A stretch of DNA of 64,000 nucleotides. Origin: JABCYV01 sp963729325. GTDB lineage: Bacteria; Acidobacteriota; Terriglobia; Terriglobales; Acidobacteriaceae. The translations under genes and the position numbers were made by a program. Below the pieces are notes generated by a model. The model had not been told where the DNA came from. It was given only the letters and a program-made list of their open reading frames with translations, and ran no database searches. The number at the start of each line of letters is the position of its first letter. The first letter of the stretch is position 1. Below are positions 45,268-55,007 of the stretch, piece after piece. The stretch lies in assembly GCA_963729325.1 (NCBI GenBank), contig CAVSNS010000027.1, positions 1 to 64,000 on the forward strand. The letters run 5' to 3'.

Positions 45268-46484
45268 GATTTCATCTGCTCCTTCTGAAACATCGCGGTG
45301 GCGAGTTTCACGCGCTTGCGACCGTCGCGGATCCCAGCCCGCAGAAACAGCGTCCGTAAGTGCTGTTTTACCGTCCGCGGGCTTATTTTCAATTGCGCCG
45401 CGATCTCCTTGTTACTGCACCCTTGCACCAGCAACTGCAGCACTTGCTCATCGCGTTGCGTGATCTTGATCTGGTTCAGGTTCAACATTACATTTCCTCG
45501 CGAACAGATTTCTTTCTCCAAAATCTGCGGGCACTTCTCCACAGAAGGCTTCAACGACGCCTGTTCTGCCACTTTTGCCAAAATCGCGACAAAAATCAGG
45601 TTCCCAGAATCGCGCCGGTTGTACCGGAAAGAATACTCGTTGAGATAGCTCTGCAAGTATTTCTGACCTACCGAGTACACGCCGCTTATTCCTCTTTTCA
45701 CCAAAGACCAAAATCCTTCGATAGTGTTGGTATGAACGTCGCCCATGACGTACACCTTGGACGCATGGCGAATGCGCTTATGACCATACTTCTCTTTCAT
45801 GCGGCTGATTCCGTCATAGCTGATTCCGTCATAACTGTTGTACTCATCGGTAAAGATGGTGCTCTTTGGCAGCACGTACTCACGCACAGTGCCGAGCAGG
45901 GTTGCGCTCTTGGTATCCGGCACGGTAACAGCCTTGACGCGACCCTTGCGCTCTGCCAGTCCGACCACCGGAACCTTGTACAGTTCGCCCTTGTCATTAC
46001 GAAGCCTGCGACCACCACCGCCCTTCCGCGATCCGCCAAAATACATCTCGTCGATCTCCACCGTCGATCCCTCCAGTTGCATGTCTGGTTCGGACAGCAA
46101 CGAGCGAATCTGGCGAAAGATGCGCCACGCGGTTTTGTAGGTGACGCCAGTCTCACGCTGAATTTGTTTCGCGGAGATGCCGCAGCGGGTAGACCCCATG
46201 AGGTACATCGCCTGAAACCAGATGCGCAGCGGAGTGCTGCTTTTCTCAAAGATGGTTCCGGCCAGCGGGTAGATGTGATTACCGCAGTGGTCACACGCAT
46301 AGGCTGTGCGGCCAGTCACGCGGTAGTGTTTGCGATCCACGCCACACTTGCGGCACTTGGTTATACCGCCCGGAAAGCGCTGTTCCTTGATGGTCTCAAG
46401 GCAGACGTCATCGCTCGAAAATTCAGTGTCGAACTGAGACCGTGTATAGCGTAAGTGCTTTGGAATGGTCTGTCTGCGGTTCAT
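45246..46484 (-). CDS. IS1595/ISXO2-type transposase fused to a LuxR-type HTH domain
   Basis: Residues about 45-90 form a zinc ribbon (KCRKCGVDRKHYR ... ACDHCGNHIYPLAGT) and about 135-310 an ISXO2-type catalytic domain with STVEIDEMYFGGS, IFTDEYNSYDG and HTNTIEGFWSLVKRG, so the acidic residues are present. The usual C-terminal core YNRRDSGNLIF follows, then a short linker and a complete LuxR HTH (ITQRDEQVLQLLVQGCSNKE, SPRTVKQHLRTLFLRAG) in the same frame to residue 412. The HTH begins with its own Met (NVMLNLNQIK). I read this as an element whose 3' end was lost at an in-frame junction. Confidence 0.88.
   Translation of the reverse strand: MNRRQTIPKHLRYTRSQFDTEFSSDDVCLETIKEQRFPGGITKCRKCGVDRKHYRVTGRTAYACDHCGNHIYPLAGTIFEKSSTPLRIWFQAMYLMGSTRCGISAKQIQRETGVTYKTAWRIFRQIRSLLSEPDMQLEGSTVEIDEMYFGGSRKGGGGRRLRNDKGELYKVPVVGLAERKGRVKAVTVPDTKSATLLGTVREYVLPKSTIFTDEYNSYDGISYDGISRMKEKYGHKRIRHASKVYVMGDVHTNTIEGFWSLVKRGISGVYSVGQKYLQSYLNEYSFRYNRRDSGNLIFVAILAKVAEQASLKPSVEKCPQILEKEICSRGNVMLNLNQIKITQRDEQVLQLLVQGCSNKEIAAQLKISPRTVKQHLRTLFLRAGIRDGRKRVKLATAMFQKEQMKSCHHVTG
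45804..45833 (-). repeat. Perfect 15-base tandem duplication inside the transposase
   Basis: Gctgattccgtcata occurs twice back to back (45804-45818 and 45819-45833). It adds five residues, giving YDGISYDGIS just after the second catalytic aspartate, and keeps the frame. Confidence 0.85.
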
Positions 46485-46504
46485 GGGCTTTTCCTATCGC
46501 ACAC

Positions 46505-46533
46505 AGTCTACCTTTTCTTCTACTTGTTGTCAA
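46505..46533 (-). promoter_or_regulatory. Near-consensus promoter for the transposase gene
   Basis: Read on the minus strand, ttgaca (46533-46528) and tagact (46510-46505) are separated by 17 bases, and the ATG lies 20 bases downstream of the -10. The sequence just outside, gggtaattatccc (46544-46532), starts with GGG as IS1595-type ends do and may be the left terminus of the element. Confidence 0.65.
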
Positions 46534-46804
46534 GGGATAATTACCCACTAGCAACTTCTTCGCCAAAGCTTCGCCATGTCGCTCAAGAGGACAAGCACCT
46601 ATGGATGCCGTCACTTAGGTGGATGACCAATCGTCGCCCCACAATTGCAGATTCCAGAAGCGGGTCAGCCTATCCCAGATTGGGCTTCGCACGGGTTGCC
46701 GGCCTGACCATCTCGGTCGCCCGAACTGCACTTCCGCGAACCTTCAGGACAGTTTAAGGTTGGTCGGAATAGAGTCCGCGTGTGAAGCCCGGCAGGGAAA
46801 TATC

Positions 46805-47476
46805 GTGCGTGTACTGATCGTCGAAGACGAGCCTCGGTTGGCGGAAAACATTGCCCGTGCTCTGCGCGAAGGCGCTGGCTATGCTGTGGATGTGGCGCCT
46901 GACGGCCAAGAAGGGCTTTTCCTGGCAGAATCGAACGCTTACGACATTGTGCTTCTGGATCTGATGTTGCCGAAACTTGACGGAATGCGGCTACTGGCTC
47001 GCATCCGTCAAGCCGGCCAGCACACTCCGGTTCTCGTCCTGACGGCGCGCGATGACAAGGAATCCGTGGTCGCCCTGCTAAATGCGGGCGCGGACGACTA
47101 CTTGACCAAGCCTTTTGATCTGGGTGAATTGCTGGCCCGCAGCAAGGCCCTCATCCGGCGGGGTAAAGGTCAGCCATCTCCAGTTTTGACCATCGGAGAC
47201 CTTACCCTTAACACCGTCAGCCGCACCGTACAGCGGGGTGGGCGGATGATCACACTCACCGCTATGGAGTATCGTGTTCTCGAATATCTGGCTCACCGGC
47301 CACGCGCGGTGGTTTCAAAAACTGAATTGCTGGAGCACCTTTACGACTACAACTGGGAGAAGTTCAGCAATGTGATCGAAGTCTACATCTCCGGCTTGCG
47401 GCGCAAACTGGACGATGGTTCTTCCCGGCAACTGATTCGCACCCTTCGCGGCCAGGGTTATATTCTCGAGGGATGA
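46805..47476 (+). CDS. OmpR/CusR-type response regulator
   Basis: The GTG start at 46805 places the receiver at the N-terminus (VRVLIVEDEPRLAENIARAL); an open frame continues upstream to 46619. The receiver has the acidic pair, phospho-Asp in IVLLDLMLPKLDG and lysine in LTKPFDLGE. The winged-helix domain (LTAMEYRVLEYLAHRPRAVV, VIEVYISGLRRKLD) is complete. It is the first gene of a two-component/efflux set and resembles CusR-type regulators of metal or drug efflux. Confidence 0.93.
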   Translation: MRVLIVEDEPRLAENIARALREGAGYAVDVAPDGQEGLFLAESNAYDIVLLDLMLPKLDGMRLLARIRQAGQHTPVLVLTARDDKESVVALLNAGADDYLTKPFDLGELLARSKALIRRGKGQPSPVLTIGDLTLNTVSRTVQRGGRMITLTAMEYRVLEYLAHRPRAVVSKTELLEHLYDYNWEKFSNVIEVYISGLRRKLDDGSSRQLIRTLRGQGYILEG

Positions 47477-47512
47477 ACGCAGGCACAATCGAACGGCTAG
47501 CACAACGCGACC

Positions 47513-48949
47513 ATGCCTAAGCCGATCTCAATCATTCCTAATTCGATCAAAGCCCGGCTGATCGCGACGGTCGTGCTATCTCAGCTATTGTTGGCTGCAG
47601 GATTGGTTTTCGCGGGAGTCTTCTACATCCACGAGCGACTGGTGCGAACCCTCGATGCGGGCATGCAGGCTCGCGCCATGAGCCTGGCAGCGCTCGTACG
47701 ATACGACGAAGATGCCAGTGGCAAAGTGTATTTCGACAGCACCTTGATTCCAGCATCGCTCGACCCGAAACATCCCGACATTTTTGCGGTATGGACCGAA
47801 AGCTCAAGCCTGCTGAGTCGTTCCGCTAACTGGCCCTCGGGTCTTGAGATTCTGCCTGCGGGACGCGAACATTGGAACTTCAAGTGGAACCACGTTCACT
47901 ACCGCGGCTTGCGCGTCTTCCATATTCCTGTACTCGACCGGGAAGAAGGCGACGCTTTCCGGCCGCAAACTCTAACCGTCGTATACGCATCGCCCACGGA
48001 CGAACTGGAGGATCGCGTCCAGGAGGCCGGCATCTACATCGCGGTCTCGAGCCTGCTGCTTCTGGGTGTAACCGTTCTGCTCGCGCTTTGGGGTATCCGG
48101 CGCGGGCTTTTGCCTCTGCAAACCCTTGCCCGGCAAGCGGCGCTGGTCTCCACTCATAACTGGGAGCTCCGCCTTCCCCAGGATGTTCACGAGATAACCG
48201 AATTGCGTCCGCTGACTGAATCTATGACCGAGATGCTGGGGCGGCTGCAGCACTCCTTCGTAGAGCAACGAGAGTTCATGGGCAACGCCGCCCACGAATT
48301 GAAGACCCCGGTGGCAGTGCTGAAGTCCACGTTGCAGTCATTACTGCACCGGCCGCGCAGTTCGGAGGACTACCGCGTGGGGTTGGAGCACGCGCTGGAA
48401 GATCTGGAACGCCTGGAACAGTTATTGCAATGGATGCTGCGCTTAGCCCGCGCCGAACAGTGGGCTCACGGCGCTTTGCGGCGCGATCTGGAGATTATCG
48501 ATATCAACAACACTTGCGGGGAGGCCGTGGAACGGATCCGAAGCCTGGCAGAGGCGCGCCACACCGCCATCCGAGTCTCCACCAACGGCCCGGTGCCGCT
48601 GCGTGCCGATCCCGAGGACCTGCAGTTGGTGTGGATCAACTTGCTGGAGAATGCCGTCCGCTACAGTCCCGAATTCTCAGTGGTTGAAGTCACGGTCACA
48701 CGCTCCGATGGCGGTCTCGCGCGCGTGGCCTTCGAGGACCATGGCGCCGGTATCGCCCCCTCCGACCTACCCCACGTCTTCGAGCGTTTCTATCGCGGAG
48801 ATCCATCACGAACCCGCGCCACCGGCGGCTTCGGACTTGGGTTGGCAATCGCAAAAGCCTTGGTGGAAGCTTACGGTGGGACCATCACAGCTGAGAGCGC
48901 TCCCGGAAAAGGCACGCGCATGACGGTAGAATTGCCCACCGTGTCCTAA
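47513..48949 (+). CDS. Sensor histidine kinase of the efflux locus
   Basis: The 478-residue protein has a signal-anchor helix (LIATVVLSQLLLAAGLVFAG), a periplasmic sensor region (about residues 40-165), a second helix (IYIAVSSLLLLGVTVLLALW), a HAMP-like linker, the dimerisation box NAAHELKTPVAVLK with the phospho-His, and a complete ATPase domain (INLLENAVRYSP, EDHGAGIAPSDLPHVFERFY, TGGFGLGLAIAKAL). It is directly downstream of its likely partner regulator, 36 bases away. The signal is unknown but efflux gene context suggests metals or toxic compounds. Confidence 0.93.
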   Translation: MPKPISIIPNSIKARLIATVVLSQLLLAAGLVFAGVFYIHERLVRTLDAGMQARAMSLAALVRYDEDASGKVYFDSTLIPASLDPKHPDIFAVWTESSSLLSRSANWPSGLEILPAGREHWNFKWNHVHYRGLRVFHIPVLDREEGDAFRPQTLTVVYASPTDELEDRVQEAGIYIAVSSLLLLGVTVLLALWGIRRGLLPLQTLARQAALVSTHNWELRLPQDVHEITELRPLTESMTEMLGRLQHSFVEQREFMGNAAHELKTPVAVLKSTLQSLLHRPRSSEDYRVGLEHALEDLERLEQLLQWMLRLARAEQWAHGALRRDLEIIDINNTCGEAVERIRSLAEARHTAIRVSTNGPVPLRADPEDLQLVWINLLENAVRYSPEFSVVEVTVTRSDGGLARVAFEDHGAGIAPSDLPHVFERFYRGDPSRTRATGGFGLGLAIAKALVEAYGGTITAESAPGKGTRMTVELPTVS

Positions 48950-49076
48950 GCCTTATACACTGGGGAGGATTCTCGGCACGAGCCCTCCTCAGACAAGCAT
49001 TCTTAAGCTTCGCTTCATCTGCCTTTCAGCAGTATTAGCAGTGATCTGACGATTTCTGTTGCGCGGGGTGGCGCTT

Positions 49077-50444
49077 ATGGTCAGTCTGAAAGCTTTCAAT
49101 CTCTTGCGTAATCTTGCTTGCGGTCCGCTCCTGCTTTCGGTGTTGAGCATGGCTCTTGCCGCATCGGCTCAAGTCACGCCGGGTCAAGGGGTCGCCGGTA
49201 ACGGTCAGGCTGCAAACATCGCCCCGCTGACCGTCACCTTGCAGGACGCGCTACAACGGGCCCGGAAGAATAATCCCGAATATCGGGCTGCGCTCACGGA
49301 ATACGGACTGGCCAGAGAGGACCGTGTGCAAAGTCGCGCCGGACTTCTACCCAGCGTGAATTACAACGCTGGATTCATTTACACCGAAGGCAGTGGCACT
49401 GCCACTCCAAGATTCATTGCCAACAATGGCGTCCACGAATATATCAGTCAGGGAAATGTGCATCAGGCACTGTCTCTCGAAGGTGTAGCAGACTATCGGC
49501 GCACGCTGGCTGCGGAGGCTGTGGCGCGGGCTCGCTCCGAGATTGCTGCTCGCGGATTGGTCGTGACCGTGGTCCAGGCCTACTACGGATTCGCAGTGGC
49601 GCAGCGGAGGTACGCTAACGCGCAGCGCGCGTCCTCGGAAGCCCTGCACTTTCTCGACATCAGCCAGAAGTTGGAGCACGGCGGCGAAGTCGCGCATTCT
49701 GATGTCATCAAGGCTCAAATCCAGTCTAACCAGCAACAGCGCGACCTGCAGGAAGCTGAACTGGAAATGAATCGCAGCCGCCTGGAGCTTGCGGTATTGA
49801 TCTTTCCTGACTTCAACCAGAATTTCAACGTCGTGGACGATCTGCAAACACCGGAGCCTTTGCCCGCGTTCCAGGAGATCGAGGCAGCCGCGGCCAACAA
49901 GAATCCGGAACTGCGAGCCGCGTTGGCCGCCTTACAGGAGGCGAAGCAGGAAGTTGCGGTCGCGTGGAACGGCTTTCTGCCTTCGCTCAGCTTCGATTAC
50001 TTTTATGGCATCGATGCCAATCAGTTCGCTACCCGCGCACCCGACGGCCGCCACAATTTGGGCTATGCGGCCTCAGCCACCCTCCAGTTGCCGGTATGGA
50101 ATTGGGGCGCAAATCGCAGCAAGCTGAAACAGGCCAGTCTGCGGCGGGAACAGGCTCAAGTGGAGTTGAGCTTTACCCAGCGCCAACTGCTGGCTAAGAT
50201 GCGAACACTCTATGACGAAGCCCAGACCGCTCGTATGGAGATGGAATCCCTGGGCCAGTCCGCGGAGTTGGCCGCGGACAGTTCCCGGCTCACGACTATG
50301 CGCTATCAAGCGGGCGAAGCCACCGTCCTCGAAGTCGTGGACGCCCAGAATACGCTGACCCAGGCGCGCAACGCGTTCAACGACGGGCAAGCGCGCTTTC
50401 GCGTAGCCCTGGCGAATTTGCAAACTCTGACGGGAACTTTCTGA
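49077..50444 (+). CDS. TolC-family outer-membrane efflux protein
   Basis: The ATG at 49077 is preferred over TTG at 49059. A signal peptide (LRNLACGPLLLSVLSMALAA) precedes two repeats of the OEP fold (LTVTLQDALQRARKNNPEYR; helical pairs to the C-terminus). It should form the trimeric outer-membrane channel for the pump encoded downstream. Length about 455 residues is typical. It starts about 130 bases after the kinase gene and is followed by the adaptor gene after 21 bases. Confidence 0.92.
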   Translation: MVSLKAFNLLRNLACGPLLLSVLSMALAASAQVTPGQGVAGNGQAANIAPLTVTLQDALQRARKNNPEYRAALTEYGLAREDRVQSRAGLLPSVNYNAGFIYTEGSGTATPRFIANNGVHEYISQGNVHQALSLEGVADYRRTLAAEAVARARSEIAARGLVVTVVQAYYGFAVAQRRYANAQRASSEALHFLDISQKLEHGGEVAHSDVIKAQIQSNQQQRDLQEAELEMNRSRLELAVLIFPDFNQNFNVVDDLQTPEPLPAFQEIEAAAANKNPELRAALAALQEAKQEVAVAWNGFLPSLSFDYFYGIDANQFATRAPDGRHNLGYAASATLQLPVWNWGANRSKLKQASLRREQAQVELSFTQRQLLAKMRTLYDEAQTARMEMESLGQSAELAADSSRLTTMRYQAGEATVLEVVDAQNTLTQARNAFNDGQARFRVALANLQTLTGTF

Positions 50445-50465
50445 GTCGGTGATTTTGAGTTAGCG

Positions 50466-51722
50466 ATGATGAGAACGTTGGCAACCCAATTCGTCAGCTG
50501 CGCTGCCCTGGCCACGTCATTCCTGATTGTTCCCGGATGCTCCAAAGCAAAACCAGAGGAGCCTGCCGTAGCTGTGCAAGTGGTCGGCGTAGAAAAGACG
50601 ACGATTCAGCGCACCGTTAAGGCTGAGGGCGTTCTTTTTCCTCTGCAGCAAGCGGCCATTACGCCCAAGATCAGCGCGCCAGTAAAGGCCTTCCACATCA
50701 AACGCGGCAGCCGCGTGCATCAAGGCCAATTGCTCGCCGTCCTGGAGAACCGCGATCTGGCCGCCGCCGCGCAGGACACCAAGGGCGCGTACGACACGGC
50801 CCAGGCCACTTACGAAACTACCACCGCCGCCAGTCTGCCGCAGGAAATCCAGAAGGCAACGCTGGACACGCAGGCCGCCAAGACAGTGCTTGACGCGCAA
50901 CAGAAGATTTACGACAGCCGGCAGGATCTCTACAAGCAGGGCGCCATGCCCCGCAAAGAACTTGATCAGGCTGGAGTCGACCTGACCCAGGCTCGCAATC
51001 AATATGAAATCGCGCAAAAGCATCTCGACGCTTTGATGGCGATCGGCAAACAGCTGGAACTCAAGTCGGCGGCCGGCCAGCTTGAATCGGCGAAGGGTAA
51101 GTATCTGGGCGCCGCAGCGCAATTGAGCTATTCCGAGATTCGCAGTCCGATCGATGGCGTGATTGCGGACCGTCCGCTCTATCCCGGTGAAATGGCCGCC
51201 GCCGGCACGCCCTTGCTCACCGTGATGGACATCTCGCAGGTCATCGCCCGTGCTCACATTCCACAGCCGGAAGCCGCCTTACTCAAGGTAGGGGACAAAG
51301 CCACAATTACGGCGCCGGGGGAGGACGCGCCCGTGGAGGGGAAAATTACCGTGGTCAGTCCTGCGCTTGACCCTAATAGCACTACGGTCGAGGTCTGGAT
51401 ACAGGCGAAAAATCCCCAGCAGCATCTCAAGCCTGGCACCAGCGTGCAACTTTCCATGCTGGCCAGAACTCTTCCCGACGCGTTGGTGATTCCCGCGGCA
51501 GCGCTGCTCACAGCGCAAGACGGAAGCACGTCAGTAATGCTGGTGGGGTCTGATAATCACGCGCACAAGACCAATGTGCGCGTCGGCATTCGCCAGGACG
51601 AGCGGGTTCAGATCACTGAAGGATTGAATGCCGGGGATAAAGTGGTTGCCTCCGGAGCGTACGGCTTGCCCGATAACACGAAGATCAAAGTGGAAGGCAC
51701 CGATGAGAAACAAGGTGGCTGA
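50466..51722 (+). CDS. RND efflux periplasmic adaptor (HlyD/MFP family lipoprotein)
   Basis: The N-terminus carries a lipobox (SFLIVPGCSK), so it is probably a lipoprotein anchored in the inner membrane. Domains: barrel-sandwich hybrid halves (AITPKISAPVKAFHIKRGSR and LSYSEIRSPIDGVIADRPLY), a long alpha-hairpin (about residues 110-210) and a beta-barrel with membrane-proximal domain to the end. It links the RND pump to the TolC channel. The next gene starts inside its last codons (20-base overlap), indicating translational coupling. Confidence 0.92.
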   Translation: MMRTLATQFVSCAALATSFLIVPGCSKAKPEEPAVAVQVVGVEKTTIQRTVKAEGVLFPLQQAAITPKISAPVKAFHIKRGSRVHQGQLLAVLENRDLAAAAQDTKGAYDTAQATYETTTAASLPQEIQKATLDTQAAKTVLDAQQKIYDSRQDLYKQGAMPRKELDQAGVDLTQARNQYEIAQKHLDALMAIGKQLELKSAAGQLESAKGKYLGAAAQLSYSEIRSPIDGVIADRPLYPGEMAAAGTPLLTVMDISQVIARAHIPQPEAALLKVGDKATITAPGEDAPVEGKITVVSPALDPNSTTVEVWIQAKNPQQHLKPGTSVQLSMLARTLPDALVIPAAALLTAQDGSTSVMLVGSDNHAHKTNVRVGIRQDERVQITEGLNAGDKVVASGAYGLPDNTKIKVEGTDEKQGG

Positions 51723-53688
51723 AACTTCGGGCGAGCGGAGGATCACTGCGAACGAACCGGAACCCTCGTACTGGTTTGCGCGCCATTCCAAATCGGTAAT
51801 TTTCCTAATCCTGACAGTGGCGCTGTTGGGCGTCTACCTTGCCTTCACGATTCCGGTCTCGGTTTTTCCAGCTACCAATTTTCCGCGCATCCTGATTGCG
51901 GTGGACAACGGCGTCATGCCCACCGATCAGATGATGGTGACTATCACGCGGCCGCTGGAGGAGGCCGTCAACAGCGTCCCCGGCCTGCAGGAAGTTCGCT
52001 CCATCACCAGCCGCGGATCGGCGGAGATCGATCTGTTTTTTGACTGGAACGTAGACATGTTTCAGACGCTGCAGTATGTAAACGCAGCTTTGTCGCGCGT
52101 GCAGCCCGAACTTCCTTCCACCGCAAGCGTAGTGGCGAACCGCATGACCTTCGCCAGCTTTCCGATTATCGGATACAGCCTGACCTCGCAAACCGTTCCG
52201 CAGACACAACTCTGGGAAATGGCCACCTACGAAATCAAGCCCCGGCTGAATCGACTGGACGGGGTCTCTACCGTTCTGGTGCAGGGTGGGCAGCAGCCAG
52301 AGTTCCACATCACCCCCGATCCGGCCAAGCTTCTCACCGCGAATGTCACCGTCACCGACATTCTGGACACTATGAAGCGCACTAACCTGATCGATTCGCC
52401 GGGGCTTTTCGAGCGCAATCATCAACTGGTGTTGGGACTGATAAGTGGCCAGGTGCGCACGCCGCAACAGATTGCCGACACTGTGATCAAAAACACACCG
52501 GCGGGAGTTCCGGTCCGCATCGGAGATGTCGCCAACGTCGCACCCGGTGTCAAACCCGTCTACACCATCGTCACCGCCAACGGCAAGCCCGCCTTACTGC
52601 TCAACATCAACCGCCAGCCGGACAGCAACACCGTGCAAGTGGCGAACGAAGTTCACGCGCAAGTTGAGGAGATTCGCAAGTCCTTGCCGCCGGGCGTCGT
52701 GATCCAGCCGTTCTACGATCAGTCCATCATCGTCGGTGATTCCATCAAGAGCGTACGCGACGCGATTCTGCTCGGCTTGGTTCTGGCCTCGATCATCCTG
52801 GTGGTTTTCCTGCACGACTGGGGAACATCGGTTGTGGCTGGGCTTGTGATTCCAGTTACGATCCTGGTGGCATTTGTGGTGCTGAAGCTGCTAGGCCAAA
52901 GTTTCAATCTAATGACGCTCGGGGGCCTCGCCGCTGCGGTCGGCTTGGTGATTGATGACGCCATCGTGGTGGTGGAAAACATCGTCCTTCACCGCGATGC
53001 CGGGGAAGACCGGCTGAGGGCCATTCATAGCGCGCTGCAGGAGATCACGGTTCCGCTGATCGGATCAACGGTCACGCCGGTAGTGGTTTTTCTGCCATTG
53101 ATTTCGATTACCGGCGTGACTGGCACATTTTTCCGCGCGCTGGCTGTAACCATGGGCGCGTCACTTTTTACTTCTCTCGCACTGGCACTGACCTGGACGC
53201 CCAGCCTGAGCCAATACTTCATCCGCGAACGCGGAGTGACACACAACCCAGTCACGAACCAAGGAGAAGAAGATTCGATCACCCGGCTGCTGGCGGTAGA
53301 GGAAGCTTCGCTCAGCGGATTTTTCTTGAAGATTGTTAATTTCCACGCCCGTTGGCTGCGGCGCGCCTTAGCCAAGCCTTTCTGGCTGGCCGGGATGGCC
53401 GTCGTGCTCGTATTGGCCTCCTATTTCTGCTACCGCTTTTCCGGTTCGGATCTGATGCCAGAAATGGATGAAGGCGGATTCACTCTGGATTACTGGACAC
53501 CCGCGGGCACGTCCCTCGCTGAAACCGATCGCATGGTGACCCGCATGGAGCAGATCATCACCACCATCCCAGAGGTCGAGGGCGCCTCGCGTCGCACCGG
53601 ATTGGAGTTGGGCCTGGCCGCGGTCACGGAAGCCAATCGTGGCGATATCCTGGTAAAACTGAAAAAAGATCGCCACCGCGCGCATTGA
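51703..53688 (+). CDS. RND efflux pump, N-terminal two thirds (frameshifted)
   Basis: The start MRNKVAETSGERRITANEPE overlaps the adaptor gene. The frame covers the first transmembrane helix (SVIFLILTVALLGVYLAFTI), the large periplasmic loop, helices 2-6 with the proton-relay pair in GLVIDDAIVVVENIV, and the start of the second half (PEMDEGGFTLDYWTPAGTSL). It stops after KLKKDRHRAH. The family sequence resumes with RIDDIMEDVR in another frame, so a one-base change at the cgcgcgc tract near 53675-53686 breaks one gene into two. Confidence 0.92.
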   Translation: MRNKVAETSGERRITANEPEPSYWFARHSKSVIFLILTVALLGVYLAFTIPVSVFPATNFPRILIAVDNGVMPTDQMMVTITRPLEEAVNSVPGLQEVRSITSRGSAEIDLFFDWNVDMFQTLQYVNAALSRVQPELPSTASVVANRMTFASFPIIGYSLTSQTVPQTQLWEMATYEIKPRLNRLDGVSTVLVQGGQQPEFHITPDPAKLLTANVTVTDILDTMKRTNLIDSPGLFERNHQLVLGLISGQVRTPQQIADTVIKNTPAGVPVRIGDVANVAPGVKPVYTIVTANGKPALLLNINRQPDSNTVQVANEVHAQVEEIRKSLPPGVVIQPFYDQSIIVGDSIKSVRDAILLGLVLASIILVVFLHDWGTSVVAGLVIPVTILVAFVVLKLLGQSFNLMTLGGLAAAVGLVIDDAIVVVENIVLHRDAGEDRLRAIHSALQEITVPLIGSTVTPVVVFLPLISITGVTGTFFRALAVTMGASLFTSLALALTWTPSLSQYFIRERGVTHNPVTNQGEEDSITRLLAVEEASLSGFFLKIVNFHARWLRRALAKPFWLAGMAVVLVLASYFCYRFSGSDLMPEMDEGGFTLDYWTPAGTSLAETDRMVTRMEQIITTIPEVEGASRRTGLELGLAAVTEANRGDILVKLKKDRHRAH

Positions 53689-53695
53689 CGACATA

Positions 53696-54898
53696 ATGGA
53701 AGATGTTCGGACCCAAGTCAATGCTCAGGAGCCAGCCGTCCGAGTGGAATTCGTGCAAGTCTTGCAGGACATGATCGGCGATCTGACCAGCGAGCCCGAA
53801 CCCATTCAGATCAAGCTGTTTTCGCAGGACCCAGCATTATTGGAAAGCTGGGCGCCCAAGGTTGCGGAATCCATTGGTAAGGTATCGGGCGTGGTCGATG
53901 TCCTCGACGGAATTGAAAACACCATCAGCGGACCTGCAGCCACTTTTCAGATCAATCCCAGCGTAGCGGCGCGCGCAGGATTCACTCCCGAAGAAATCGC
54001 CACCGACGCCGCAGCCATCCTGGAAGGGGAGCCAGCGGCCACGCCCGTCGTAAGCAATGACCGCGCCTACACCGTCCGCGTGCGCTTCCCTGCTGGCAAC
54101 CGTATTTCACTCGAGGCGATGCGCGACACTTTGCTGACCAGCAGCAGTGGCCGGACAGCGACTCTGGGAGCGCTGGCTACCATCACCGAGCTTCCCCCAC
54201 AAACTGAAATTCGCCGTGAAAATTTGCAGCGTGACGTCTCGGTGACCGCCCGACTGGAAGGCACCGATCTGGGCAGCGCCGTGGCCGCCGTCCAGAAAGC
54301 CGTGGACGCTCTGCACCTGCCCTCCACCATCCGCGTCGAGTACGGCGGGACCTACAAACAGGAACAGAAGTCCTTCCATGATCTGGTATTCGTCCTGATT
54401 CTTGCGATCGTGTTGGTGTTCATCGTGTTGCTCTTCGAGTTCCAGTCGTTCGCTGCGCCCCTAGCAATTTTAGCTTCTGCCCTGCTGTCCACCTCGGGAG
54501 TTTTCATCGCGCTCGTCATTACTCGCACTACGTTCAACGTTTCTTCATTCATGGGGATGATCATGGTCGTCGGTATCGTGGCCAAGAATGGAATTCTGTT
54601 GCTTGACGCTGACCAGAAATTCCGCGCTCTTGGGCTGTCACCGGAGGACGCCATGCTGCAGGCTGGCAGGCGACGACTGCGGCCCATCGTGATGACCGCG
54701 CTGGCCACAATCGCCGGAATGCTGCCGCTGGCTTTTGCCTTAGGAGCCGGTTCGCAGATGCTGCAACCGCTTGCCATCGCGGTGATCGGAGGCATCCTGA
54801 TCTCGATGGTGCTGTCGCTGATCATTACGCCTGCCGTCCACTACTTCCTCAGCCATGAGGAGACACAGTTAGAGGCGCTGTCGCCCGCGGCGGACTGA
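53696..54898 (+). CDS. RND efflux pump, C-terminal third (frameshifted)
   Basis: Continuation of the pump at 51703. It encodes the second periplasmic loop (about residues 1-220) and helices 8-12, including FNVSSFMGMIMVVGIVAKNG and GRRRLRPIVMTALATIAGML. There is no ribosome site or signal sequence at its first ATG, supporting the view that it is not an independent gene. Joined to the first part the pump is about 1,065 residues, the usual RND length. Confidence 0.9.
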   Translation: MEDVRTQVNAQEPAVRVEFVQVLQDMIGDLTSEPEPIQIKLFSQDPALLESWAPKVAESIGKVSGVVDVLDGIENTISGPAATFQINPSVAARAGFTPEEIATDAAAILEGEPAATPVVSNDRAYTVRVRFPAGNRISLEAMRDTLLTSSSGRTATLGALATITELPPQTEIRRENLQRDVSVTARLEGTDLGSAVAAVQKAVDALHLPSTIRVEYGGTYKQEQKSFHDLVFVLILAIVLVFIVLLFEFQSFAAPLAILASALLSTSGVFIALVITRTTFNVSSFMGMIMVVGIVAKNGILLLDADQKFRALGLSPEDAMLQAGRRRLRPIVMTALATIAGMLPLAFALGAGSQMLQPLAIAVIGGILISMVLSLIITPAVHYFLSHEETQLEALSPAAD

Positions 54899-55007
54899 GG
54901 GCTATAACTCATCTCACGAACACGCCACCGCGGATGATGGTGACAATGGCCATATTTTCGACCTGCGGCGCCGCACACGAAGTACCACGAAAAGTCGTCG
55001 GGGGAAC

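Noticed and set aside
45360..46454. 364-residue plus-strand ORF
   Set aside because: Antisense shadow of the transposase fusion; the minus strand carries all recognisable motifs.
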